Below are positions 1 to 7,614 of a stretch of DNA of 64,000 nt, piece by piece. The notes beneath the pieces were generated by a model. The model worked only from the letters and a program-made list of their open reading frames with translations. It was not told where the DNA came from and made no database searches. Source of the stretch: Pseudomonas siliginis. GTDB taxonomy: Bacteria > Pseudomonadota > Gammaproteobacteria > Pseudomonadales > Pseudomonadaceae. The stretch is from NCBI RefSeq assembly GCF_019145195.1, contig NZ_JAHSTW010000013.1:146632-210631 (forward strand). The letters are read 5' to 3'. The position numbers and the translations under genes are program-made. Each line of letters begins with the position of its first letter. The first letter of the stretch is position 1.

Positions 1-684
<684 letters not shown>

Positions 685-688
685 TTAG

Positions 689-709
689 CCCCCTCTCCCT
701 GCGGGAGAG
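689..709. repeat. Short hairpin between sdaA and gcvT
   Basis: CCCTCTCCC and GGGAGAGG face each other across TGC, giving a stem of about 8 bp with a tiny loop in the 51-nt gap. There is no T run, so it is not a standard intrinsic terminator. It may tune mRNA stability between the two genes. Confidence 0.5.
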
Positions 710-735
710 GATTGGTATGAATCAAGGAGTCCCGC

Positions 736-1860
736 ATGACCACCGAACACCTGTCGAAAACCCCGCTGCACGCATTGCACCTCGAACTCGGCGCGCGCAT
801 GGTGCCCTTCGCCGGCTACGACATGCCCGTGCAATACCCGCTCGGCGTGATGAAAGAACACCAGCACACCCGCGAGCAAGCCGGGTTGTTCGACGTCTCG
901 CACATGGGCCAGATTCGCCTGACCGGTGCCAATGCGACCAAAGCCCTGGAAACCCTGGTGCCGGTGGACATCATCGACCTGCCGGTGGGCATGCAGCGTT
1001 ATGCGATGTTCACCAACGAAAGCGGCGGCATCCTCGACGACCTGATGGTTGCCAATCTGGGCAATGACGAGTTGTTCCTGGTGGTCAACGCCGCGTGCAA
1101 GGATCAGGATCTCGCGCATCTGCAAAAACACATCGGCGATCAGTGCACCATTACGGCGCTGTTCGAAGAGCGCGCCCTGCTCGCCCTGCAAGGTCCGGCA
1201 GCCGTCACAGTGCTGACGCGTCTTGCGCCGGACGTGGCGAAGATGACGTTCATGCAGTTCAACCGTGTGTCGTTGCTGGGCGTGGACTGCTTTGTCAGCC
1301 GCTCGGGCTACACCGGTGAAGACGGTTTCGAAATCTCGGTACCGGCCGCTGAAGCGGAGAAACTAGCCCGCGCCCTGCTAGCCGAGCCAGAGGTCCAGGC
1401 CATCGGCCTTGGCGCCCGCGACTCGCTGCGTCTGGAAGCCGGCCTGTGCCTGTACGGCCACGACATGAACACCGAGACCACGCCGATCGAAGCCAGCCTG
1501 CTTTGGGCGATCTCCAAGCCACGCCGCGCCGATGGCGCACGGGCCGGGGGTTTCCCGGGCGCGGAGCAAATTTTCGCGCAGCAACAAAATGGCGTGGCAC
1601 GCAAACGCGTCGGCCTGCTGCCACGGGAGCGCACCCCGGTGCGTGAAGGCGCAGAAATCGTCAACGAGGCCGGCGAGACCATCGGCAGCGTCTGCAGTGG
1701 CGGCTTTGGTCCGACCTTGGGCGGGCCATTGGCGATGGGTTACCTTGACACCGCTTACGTCGCGCTCGATACACCTGTGTGGGCCATCGTCCGTGGGAAA
1801 AAGGTGCAAATGCTTGTAAGCAAAATGCCATTTGTTCCACAACGCTACTATCGCGGTTGA
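736..1860 (+). CDS. gcvT: Glycine cleavage system T protein (aminomethyltransferase)
   Basis: Transfers the methylene group of the aminomethyl-lipoyl H protein to tetrahydrofolate and releases ammonia. The protein is 374 aa, normal for the family. The N-terminal folate-binding GCV_T domain begins at about residue 10 (LHLELGARMVPFAGYDMPVQYP) with FDVSHMGQI at about 53. The SGYTGEDGFEI block is at about 195, and the C-terminal barrel ends with AMGYLDTAYVALDTPVWAIVRGK. The start ATG has the Shine-Dalgarno AAGGAG upstream. Its position directly after sdaA fits the Pseudomonas gcvHP-glyA-sdaA-gcvT order, so this is probably the copy devoted to serine/glycine catabolism and not the housekeeping gcv copy. 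Confidence 0.96.
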   Translation: MTTEHLSKTPLHALHLELGARMVPFAGYDMPVQYPLGVMKEHQHTREQAGLFDVSHMGQIRLTGANATKALETLVPVDIIDLPVGMQRYAMFTNESGGILDDLMVANLGNDELFLVVNAACKDQDLAHLQKHIGDQCTITALFEERALLALQGPAAVTVLTRLAPDVAKMTFMQFNRVSLLGVDCFVSRSGYTGEDGFEISVPAAEAEKLARALLAEPEVQAIGLGARDSLRLEAGLCLYGHDMNTETTPIEASLLWAISKPRRADGARAGGFPGAEQIFAQQQNGVARKRVGLLPRERTPVREGAEIVNEAGETIGSVCSGGFGPTLGGPLAMGYLDTAYVALDTPVWAIVRGKKVQMLVSKMPFVPQRYYRG

Positions 1861-1881
1861 TCGACTGTTTCTATAAGTAAC

Positions 1882-1921
1882 GCGATTGCGTTATGCGTGC
1901 ACTAATGTGTAACGCAATCGC
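1882..1921 (+). terminator. Inverted repeat after gcvT, possible terminator
   Basis: A perfect 12-bp inverted repeat (GCGATTGCGTTA and TAACGCAATCGC) encloses a 16-nt loop, 21 nt after the gcvT stop. A run of six T lies about 10 nt after the second arm. It could end the sdaA-gcvT transcript, or it could be an operator dyad upstream of the cold-shock gene. Confidence 0.45.
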
Positions 1922-2263
1922 CATAAAACAGTGCGTTTTTTAACATCTGTTTCGAATATGAACGTTGCTTATAACGACTGCAAAAAACTGAACCAGACAA
2001 TCGTCTAAGACTGCACTAGTGAACTGTCTAATTTCCGCGAAGAGCAGTAAAACCGGGGCCTTCGCAGGGCTTGTTTTTTCTCCCATAGTTGGCGTAGAGT
2101 TTGTCCACTGTGTTTGCATGGGTCAGCTTGGAATCGTGACCTGGGCAGTAGCCTACAAGTTAGCTACATCCCGCTCGACGTCTTCTTACTCCTTGCAACC
2201 AGCTCCAGTACTCTTTCATGTGAAAGGGGCTGTCATCAATTTATGCGTCAAAGGAAATAAGAA
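1922..2263 (+). promoter_or_regulatory. Long 5' leader/promoter region of the cold-shock gene
   Basis: There is no convincing gene between the gcvT hairpin and the cold-shock start codon. The stretch is more AT rich than its flanks and is followed by a good AAGGAAATAAGAA ribosome-binding region. CspA-family genes commonly have long structured leaders that act as RNA thermosensors or stabilisers, and this fits that pattern. An ORF crossing it (from 2019) runs into the csp gene in another frame and has no protein-like features. The transcription start cannot be fixed by eye. Confidence 0.5.
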
Positions 2264-2476
2264 ATGTCCACACGTCAGAGCGGTACCGTCAAGTGGTTTA
2301 ACGACGAGAAAGGTTTTGGTTTTATCACTCCAGAAAGCGGTCCGGATCTGTTCGTACATTTCCGCGCCATTCAGGGCAACGGCTTCAAGAGCCTGAAAGA
2401 AGGCCAGAAAGTGACTTTCGTTGCTGTGCAAGGCCAGAAAGGCATGCAGGCTGACGAAGTACAAGCAGAAGCCTGA
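2264..2476 (+). CDS. CspA-family cold-shock protein
   Basis: A 70-aa single cold-shock domain (OB fold) that binds single-stranded RNA and DNA and prevents RNA secondary structure. Both nucleic-acid motifs are present: KGFGFI (RNP1) at about residues 16-21 and LFVHF (RNP2) at about 29-33. The GTVKWFNDEKGFGFI start is diagnostic. Pseudomonas has several near-identical paralogues (CapB/CspA/CspD types), so no symbol is assigned. A strong terminator follows immediately, making this a monocistronic unit behind a long leader. Confidence 0.96.
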   Translation: MSTRQSGTVKWFNDEKGFGFITPESGPDLFVHFRAIQGNGFKSLKEGQKVTFVAVQGQKGMQADEVQAEA

Positions 2477-2488
2477 TCTTCTGATACG

Positions 2489-2523
2489 AAAAAGCCCCTG
2501 ATATTGATATCAGGGGCTTTTTT
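2489..2523 (+). terminator. Intrinsic terminator of the cold-shock gene
   Basis: AAAGCCCCTGATAT pairs with ATATCAGGGGCTTT, followed by a T run. It lies 12 nt after the stop codon. Confidence 0.93.
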
Positions 2524-2573
2524 GTGCGCGCTAATCCGTAAAATGGCGCTTCCATTCGCGTCCCGAGGCTGCC

Positions 2574-3062
2574 ATGTCGAAACACCTGCTCACGCCGCAA
2601 GGGGACTTTCCTCCCGTTGCTCTTGGTCGTCGTCTGGCGGCGATGTTCTACGACTTCCTGCTGTGCACCGCCCTGCTGATCGTCACCGGATTCATCTATA
2701 AGTTGATCCAGGCCGCCATTGTCGGCGAAGAGCGTCTGCGGGCAATGACCGATGCCGGCCAGCTCGATGGCGATCCGCTCTACTCCACGGTGCTGCTGTT
2801 GGTGTTGTTCGGCTTCTTCGCCAAGTTCTGGACCCATGGCGGGCAGACGCTCGGTATGCAGGTGTGGGGCATTCGCGTGCAGAACAACGACGGCACGGCC
2901 ATCAGCCTGTGGCAGTCGCTGCTGCGCTTTATGGTGTCGATCGCGTCGTGGTTGTGTATCGGGCTGGGGTTCTTCTGGTCGCTGTTCGACAAGCAGAAAC
3001 GCACCTGGCACGACATCTATTCGGATACGTGCGTGGTGCGAATCCCGAAGAAGAGCAAATAA
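2574..3062 (+). CDS. RDD-family membrane protein
   Basis: A 162-aa protein of the RDD family. The eponymous residues appear in LGRRLAAMFYDFLL at about 18-31. There are three to four hydrophobic segments: about 25-46, 72-87 and 121-139. The GGQTLGMQVWGIRV motif and a C-terminal DKQKRTWHDIYSDTCVV segment are typical of the short RDD proteins. The molecular function of most RDD proteins is unknown; transport or membrane modification has been suggested. It is transcribed away from nadA. It is not close in sequence to the other RDD gene in this window (44646). Confidence 0.9.
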   Translation: MSKHLLTPQGDFPPVALGRRLAAMFYDFLLCTALLIVTGFIYKLIQAAIVGEERLRAMTDAGQLDGDPLYSTVLLLVLFGFFAKFWTHGGQTLGMQVWGIRVQNNDGTAISLWQSLLRFMVSIASWLCIGLGFFWSLFDKQKRTWHDIYSDTCVVRIPKKSK

Positions 3063-3082
3063 TTTCCATGCTCAAGAGTCGG

Positions 3083-3217
3083 CCTGTGGTGAGGGGATTT
3101 ATCCCCGTCCGGCTGCGTAGCAGTCGTAAAGAAGCACAAGCGGTATCCCTGATATGCCGCGGTGTTTGATTTAGGGCGGCTTCGCCACCCAACGGGGATA
3201 AATCCCCTCACCACAGG
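3083..3217. repeat. Perfect 26-bp inverted repeat with 83-nt centre
   Basis: The left arm (3083-3108) and right arm (3192-3217) are exact reverse complements. Each arm holds its own small palindrome GGGGAT-TT-ATCCCC. The centre carries a GGCGGCTTCGCC mini-hairpin. It lies in the convergent gap between the RDD gene and nadA. The layout resembles a small non-autonomous repeat of the kind scattered through Pseudomonas genomes. It differs in sequence from the REP family elsewhere in the window. Confidence 0.8.
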
Positions 3218-3239
3218 GCTCACTCATACAAGGGCTCTC

Positions 3240-4298
3240 TCAGGCGTTACCGGCCAATTTCATCCGCGCTGCCTGGGTGAAGTCGAGCATGCGCTTCAAC
3301 GGGCGGATCGCCTGGGGAATCAGCGCCGGATCGACAAAGATCTCGTTGGTGCCTTCTTTCAGGCTCTTGAGCGTGCGCTCAAGTGTGTTCATGGCCATCC
3401 ACGGGCAATGCGCGCAACTGCGGCACGCGGCGCCGTTACCGGCGGTAGGCGCTTCGATAAAGACCTTGTCCGGGCACAGCTGCTGCATCTTGTAGAAGAT
3501 GCCACGGTCGGTGGCGACGATCAGGGTCTTGTTCGGCAGGCTTTGCGCGGCAGCGATCAACTGGCTGGTGGAACCGACGGCGTCCGCCAGTTCGATTACC
3601 GAAGTCGGCGACTCTGGATGCACCAGAATCGCCGCGTCCGGATACAGCGCCTTCATGTCTTCGAGCTGCTTGGACTTGAACTCTTCGTGAACGATGCAGG
3701 CACCGTCCCACAGCAGCATGTCGGCGCCGGTCTTGCGCTGAATGTAAGTGCCAAGGTGCTTGTCCGGGCCCCAGATGATCGTCTCGCCGTTGTCCATCAG
3801 GCTTTCGACGATCTCCAGTGCGCAGCTCGAGGTTACCACCCAGTCAGCCCGAGCCTTCACGGCGGCGGAAGTATTGGCATACACCACCACGGTACGTTCC
3901 GGGTGCTGGTCGCAGAACGCCGAGAACTCATCGACCGGGCATCCCAGGTCCAGCGAGCAGGTCGCCTCCAGAGTTGGCATCAGCACGCGTTTTTCCGGAT
4001 TAAGAATTTTTGCAGTCTCGCCCATGAACTTCACGCCGGCGACCACCACGGTCTTAGCCGGATGGGCGTTGCCGAAGCGGGCCATTTCCAGGGAATCGGA
4101 TACACAGCCGCCGGTCTCTTCGGCCAGGGCCTGAATCACCGGATCACAATAGAAGTGGGCTACGAGCACCGCGTCCTGAGCCTTGAGCTCGGCGGCGATG
4201 GCGGAACGGTAATAAGCCTCCTCTTCTGCAGTCAGCGGTTTAGGCTGCTTGGCGTCGAGGTGAGCTTGAACCAGAAGGCGTTCGGAAATCTGCGTCAT
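3240..4298 (-). CDS. nadA: Quinolinate synthase
   Basis: Condenses iminoaspartate with dihydroxyacetone phosphate to quinolinate, the committed ring-forming step of de novo NAD synthesis. The protein is 352 aa, the usual size. Three cysteine sites for the [4Fe-4S] cluster are seen: CSLDLGC (about residues 114-120), the VVTSSCALEIV region (about 200) and CRSCAHCPWM near 295. The substrate motifs AHFYCDPVIQ and MGETAKILNPEK are present. In P. aeruginosa nadA lies beyond the pqs/phn genes from the tRNA-Lys. Here it is the direct neighbour of the tRNA. Confidence 0.97.
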   Translation of the reverse strand: MTQISERLLVQAHLDAKQPKPLTAEEEAYYRSAIAAELKAQDAVLVAHFYCDPVIQALAEETGGCVSDSLEMARFGNAHPAKTVVVAGVKFMGETAKILNPEKRVLMPTLEATCSLDLGCPVDEFSAFCDQHPERTVVVYANTSAAVKARADWVVTSSCALEIVESLMDNGETIIWGPDKHLGTYIQRKTGADMLLWDGACIVHEEFKSKQLEDMKALYPDAAILVHPESPTSVIELADAVGSTSQLIAAAQSLPNKTLIVATDRGIFYKMQQLCPDKVFIEAPTAGNGAACRSCAHCPWMAMNTLERTLKSLKEGTNEIFVDPALIPQAIRPLKRMLDFTQAARMKLAGNA

Positions 4299-4508
4299 GT
4301 TCGCAAGACCTGCAGGCGCATTCGCGCGAAAGTCGAGTATACACCCGGCTCCAGACCACTAGAGGGTACCGCCGGGAGAGTGAGTATCATCAGGCACGGG
4401 ACAGCGTTGAAGCTGCGCAAGGCTACAGAATATCCCGTTGAGACAAAAGATGAATCTGACCTGTGTCAGATCGGGCCGCACTGAAAGATTGAAGGCCCGT
4501 ATTGCAGG
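4299..4508. other. Intergenic region between nadA and the tRNA terminator
   Basis: About 210 nt with no gene. It must carry the nadA promoter, which fires leftward. A perfect 7-bp stem with a 4-nt loop (ATCTGAC-CTGT-GTCAGAT, 4454-4471) is the only clear structure. No integrase, att repeat or IS remnant is visible beside the tRNA. Confidence 0.5.
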
Positions 4509-4551
4509 CAAAAAAAAACCCGGAAATCCTCACTTTCGTGGGCCTTCCGGA
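4509..4551 (-). terminator. Intrinsic terminator of tRNA-Lys
   Basis: On the minus strand CCGGAA pairs with TTCCGG around a partly paired centre, followed by nine T. It lies about 20 nt beyond the tRNA 3' end. Confidence 0.8.
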
Positions 4552-4570
4552 TTTTCTAAACCGCCAAATA

Positions 4571-4646
4571 TGGTGGGTCGTGTGGGATTCGAACCTACGA
4601 CCAATTGGTTAAAAGCCAACTGCTCTACCAACTGAGCTAACGACCC
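4571..4646 (-). tRNA. tRNA-Lys (anticodon TTT)
   Basis: A 76-nt cloverleaf. The acceptor GGGTCGT pairs with ACGACCC, the D arm is GCTC AGTTGGTAGA GAGC-like, and the anticodon stem is GTTGG/CCAAT with loop CTTTTAA, hence anticodon TTT. The T arm is GTAGG TTCGAAT CCCAC, and the CCA end is encoded. It lies downstream of queC. In P. aeruginosa the equivalent tRNA-Lys next to queC is a known genomic-island integration site. Here it is unoccupied. Confidence 0.97.
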
Positions 4647-4709
4647 GCTGTGTGGTGGCGCGTATAATACTGATTTTTAAGGACTATTCAACACCTTTTT
4701 TGAAAAATA

Positions 4710-5402
4710 TCAAAAATAAGGTGTTGGATCGCTCACACCCGCCGCCGCGAAGCCTTCAGCACGCAGGCGGCAGCTGTCGCATTTGCCGCAGGCGCGGCCG
4801 TCATCGTCTGCCTGATAGCAGGAAACCGTCAGACCGTAATCAACGCCAAGCTTCACGCCGGCCTGAACGATCTGCGCCTTGCTCAGGTTCTGCAGTGGCG
4901 CCTGGATGCGGAAGCCGTTGCCTTCCACGCCAGCCTTAGTTGCCAGATTGGCCATGCGCTCGAACGACTCGATGAACTCGGGACGGCAGTCCGGGTAGCC
5001 GGAATAATCCACTGCATTGACGCCGATGAAGATGTCGCGGGCGCCGAGCACTTCGGCCCAACCCAATGCCAACGACAGGAACACCGTGTTGCGCGCGGGC
5101 ACATAAGTCACCGGAATGCCTTCGCCCAGCTCTTCCGGAATGTCGATGCTGGTGTCGGTCAGCGCCGAGCCGCCCATGCCATTGAGGTTCAGCCCGATGA
5201 CCTTGTGCTCGACTACACCCAGATCGCGAGCAACGCGGGCGGCGGCATGCAATTCAGCATGGGAGCGCTGGCCGTAATCAAAGCTCATGGTGTAGCAGGC
5301 GTAGCCTTCGGCGCGTGCCATCGCCACCACGGTGGCCGAGTCGAGGCCGCCGGACAACAGGATCACCGCACGTTTTTGAGTAATGTTCAGTTGTTCAGTC
5401 AT
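4710..5402 (-). CDS. queC: 7-cyano-7-deazaguanine synthase
   Basis: Converts 7-carboxy-7-deazaguanine to preQ0 using ATP and ammonia, in queuosine tRNA modification. The protein is 230 aa. It has the PP-loop ATPase motif SGGLDSATV at about residues 16-24. The zinc site is C-X(7)-C-G-K-C-D-S-C near 195-210 (SCYQADDDGRACGKCDSC). The start at MTEQLNITQK was chosen because it lies one base after the queE stop (TGA-G-ATG). A longer in-frame extension would overlap queE and has no family similarity. It is cotranscribed with queE. Confidence 0.96.
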   Translation of the reverse strand: MTEQLNITQKRAVILLSGGLDSATVVAMARAEGYACYTMSFDYGQRSHAELHAAARVARDLGVVEHKVIGLNLNGMGGSALTDTSIDIPEELGEGIPVTYVPARNTVFLSLALGWAEVLGARDIFIGVNAVDYSGYPDCRPEFIESFERMANLATKAGVEGNGFRIQAPLQNLSKAQIVQAGVKLGVDYGLTVSCYQADDDGRACGKCDSCRLRAEGFAAAGVSDPTPYF

Positions 5403-5403
5403 C

Positions 5404-6051
5404 TCAGCGCCCCGGCTCGTCGTTCCAAAGATATTTATGCAGCTGCAATTGCAGGCGTACCGGCAGGTTGTCCGCCACCACCCAGTCCGCCAGTTCCCGA
5501 GCATTCAGGTCGTGGTGACTCGGCGAAAACAGCACTTCCCCGGCGCGCTGGTCGAGACCGTACTGGATCAGCTTGGAAACCGCCCAGTCGTAGTCCTCCC
5601 GCGAGCAGATGACAAACTTCACCTGATCGTTGCGGGTCAGCAGTTCGATGTTCTCGTAACGGTTGCGATGGGCTTCTTTCGAGCCCGGTGTTTTCAGGTC
5701 GACGACGCGACTGACACGCGGGTCGACAGCGGATACGTCAAGGGCGCCGCTGGTTTCCAGCGACACCTCGTAACCGGCATCACACAACCGTTCAAGCAAA
5801 GGAATGGCGTTCGGCTGAGCCAACGGCTCACCGCCGGTAACACAGACGTAGCGCGGACGATAACCGGCCACTTGCTCAAGGATGTCGTCGAGGGTACGGA
5901 CGGTGCCGCCGCTGAACGCATAAGCGCTGTCGCAGTACTGGCAACGCAACGGGCAACCGGTCAGGCGCACGAAAACCGTGGGCAGCCCGGCAGTCCGAGT
6001 TTCCCCCTGCAACGAGTAGAAAACTTCGGTGATTCTCAATGTGTCTTGCAT
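5404..6051 (-). CDS. queE: 7-carboxy-7-deazaguanine synthase (radical SAM)
   Basis: A radical SAM enzyme that contracts the ring of 6-carboxytetrahydropterin to CDG, the step just before QueC. It has 215 aa from the ATG of MQDTLRITEVFYSLQGE. A GTG three codons upstream (6060) is an alternative start. The cluster motif CPLRCQYCDSAY is at about residues 31-42, in the C-X3-C-X2-C pattern. TGGEPL for SAM binding follows at about 76. A DQVKFVICSREDY block lies in the C-terminal half. It forms a two-gene operon with queC and is separated from cpoB by a terminator. Confidence 0.95.
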   Translation of the reverse strand: MQDTLRITEVFYSLQGETRTAGLPTVFVRLTGCPLRCQYCDSAYAFSGGTVRTLDDILEQVAGYRPRYVCVTGGEPLAQPNAIPLLERLCDAGYEVSLETSGALDVSAVDPRVSRVVDLKTPGSKEAHRNRYENIELLTRNDQVKFVICSREDYDWAVSKLIQYGLDQRAGEVLFSPSHHDLNARELADWVVADNLPVRLQLQLHKYLWNDEPGR

Positions 6052-6170
6052 AGTCGCCACGGGCGTAACAGCTAAACAGGCTGTCCGCCTCCGTCAGGCA
6101 CTTCAGGCAATCCCGCCAACGCGTAGACCACAAGAAGCGTGTTTCAGAAAAAGGGCGTGAATTCTAACGA

Positions 6171-6195
6171 AAAAACCCGCGACAAGCGCGGGTTT
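6171..6195 (-). terminator. Intrinsic terminator after cpoB
   Basis: AAACCCGCG and CGCGGGTTT arms are separated by a 5-nt loop, with a T run on the minus strand. It lies just beyond the cpoB stop, so it ends the leftward tol-pal-cpoB transcript ahead of queE. Confidence 0.88.
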
Positions 6196-6218
6196 CTTCA
6201 AAACACGGATGAACAGGC

Positions 6219-7058
6219 TTACATGCGCTGTAAATCACGCTGGGCCAGCTGCGCGGCGGAAGTGCCCGGATATTGCGCCACCACCTGCTGCAGAATGCCT
6301 TTGACCTTGTCGGTATGACCGAGGCGGCGTTCTACGTCAGCCAGCTTGTACAGCGAGTCCGGCACTTTGTTGTGCTTGGGATACAGCTGCGAAACCTTGG
6401 CAAAGGCCTGACCTGCACCTTGCAGATCACCCTTGGCCAGGTTCACTTCGCCCAACCAGTATTGAGCGTTGCCCGCGTACTGGCTGTTGGGGTATTTGCG
6501 CAGGAAAGCGGCGAAGGCCTGGCTGGCCTTGTCGAAATCCTTGGCTTTGATCAGGTCGAAAGCGGCATCGTAATACAGCTTTTCCTTGGCCGGATCAGCC
6601 GGTTCGCTACCCGCAGCAGGGGCCTGGGCTGCCGCAGCAGCACCCGCGCCTGCGGCAGCACCGGCAGCAGCACTTGCATCGCCACCGGCAGAAGAATTCT
6701 CGGAAGTCGCGGCTGATGCAACGCCGGATCCTATGCGCCGATCAAGATCCTGGTATCGCTCCAGGGATTCCTGCTTCATGCGCGAAACCTGATTCTGCAG
6801 TTCTTCGATCACGCCCTGTTGGCGCGAGATCTGATCCTGCATCTGTTGCAATTGGTTGAACAGCATGCCTTGTGCCGAGGCAGGGGCCGAAGCCGCTCCC
6901 CCGGCATAGGCGCCGTTCGTACCGTAACCCGCAGGCGGATAACTGCTCCCGCTATTGTTATAACCGGAGTTGTCATCGACCACAGGAACCGCAGCCCACG
7001 CCGCAAGCGGCGCGAGGCTGAGAGCCAGAACAGTTACAGCACGACGGCACGTTCGCAT
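6219..7058 (-). CDS. cpoB: Cell division coordinator CpoB (YbgF)
   Basis: A periplasmic protein that binds TolA and links outer-membrane constriction to septal peptidoglycan synthesis. It has 279 aa. A Sec signal peptide ends at about residue 22 (LAAWAA). A trimerising coiled coil lies at about 66-108 (QLQQMQDQISRQQGVIEELQ), followed by an Ala-rich low-complexity linker (about 118-150). Three tetratricopeptide repeats run from about 160 to the end (YYDAAFDLIKAKDFDKASQAF). It starts 6 nt after the pal stop and is the last gene of the tol-pal operon. The long Ala linker (a run of A/G residues) is the most variable part. Confidence 0.95.
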   Translation of the reverse strand: MRTCRRAVTVLALSLAPLAAWAAVPVVDDNSGYNNSGSSYPPAGYGTNGAYAGGAASAPASAQGMLFNQLQQMQDQISRQQGVIEELQNQVSRMKQESLERYQDLDRRIGSGVASAATSENSSAGGDASAAAGAAAGAGAAAAAQAPAAGSEPADPAKEKLYYDAAFDLIKAKDFDKASQAFAAFLRKYPNSQYAGNAQYWLGEVNLAKGDLQGAGQAFAKVSQLYPKHNKVPDSLYKLADVERRLGHTDKVKGILQQVVAQYPGTSAAQLAQRDLQRM

Positions 7059-7064
7059 ATCGAA

Positions 7065-7562
7065 TTACTTACGCAGTTCGACGCGACGGTTCTGGGCCCA
7101 GGACTGCTCGTCGTTGCCGGTAGCAACTGGACGCTCTTCGCCGTAGGAAACCAGTTCCAGCTGAGCTGGGGAAACACCTTGCAGTACCAGGTAGCGCTGA
7201 ACGGCTTTCGCACGACGCTCGCCCAGTGCCATGTTGTACTCACGAGTACCACGTTCGTCGGTGTTGCCTTCCAGAACAACGCGAGCGCCGTTTGCTTTCA
7301 GGTCTTTGGCGTGAACGTCCAGAGCGCGCATGGCTTCTGGCTTCAGGTCCGAGCTGTCGTATTCGAAGTAGAAGGTGGTGATTGCGCGCAGAGCAGCTTC
7401 TTCGCTCAGGGAACCGTCAACGGCACCAGTGTTTGCGCCGTAACCAGCGTTTGGATCAACAGCGCCTTCACCGGCGTTGTCGCCGCCTTTGGACGAGCAA
7501 CCTACAGCTACAGCCATGGCCAGAGCCAGCGCAGCAAATTTACCAAACTTCAGCATTTCCAT
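7065..7562 (-). CDS. pal: Peptidoglycan-associated lipoprotein Pal (OprL)
   Basis: An outer-membrane lipoprotein that anchors the membrane to peptidoglycan and is mobilised by TolQRA-TolB. It has 165 aa. The lipobox AVAVGC puts the lipidated cysteine at residue 22. The OmpA-like domain spans about 55-165, with the peptidoglycan-binding GNTDERGTREYNMALGERRA at about 109-128. An AGGAG site sits 7 nt before the chosen ATG; a second ATG two codons on is possible. In Pseudomonas this protein is called OprL. Confidence 0.97.
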   Translation of the reverse strand: MEMLKFGKFAALALAMAVAVGCSSKGGDNAGEGAVDPNAGYGANTGAVDGSLSEEAALRAITTFYFEYDSSDLKPEAMRALDVHAKDLKANGARVVLEGNTDERGTREYNMALGERRAKAVQRYLVLQGVSPAQLELVSYGEERPVATGNDEQSWAQNRRVELRK

Positions 7563-7614
7563 CGTGAAACTCCTAATGAACCCCAGTGTGTTAAGTAAAA
7601 CGTGTAGCGCCCGC

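Noticed and set aside
2019..2396. 125-codon ORF in the cold-shock leader
   Set aside because: It runs into the csp gene in a different frame, has no ribosome site and has random composition.
6052..6170. Possible preQ1 riboswitch ahead of queE-queC
   Set aside because: The leader was read for the short preQ1-I stem-loop with A-rich tail and nothing convincing was found.
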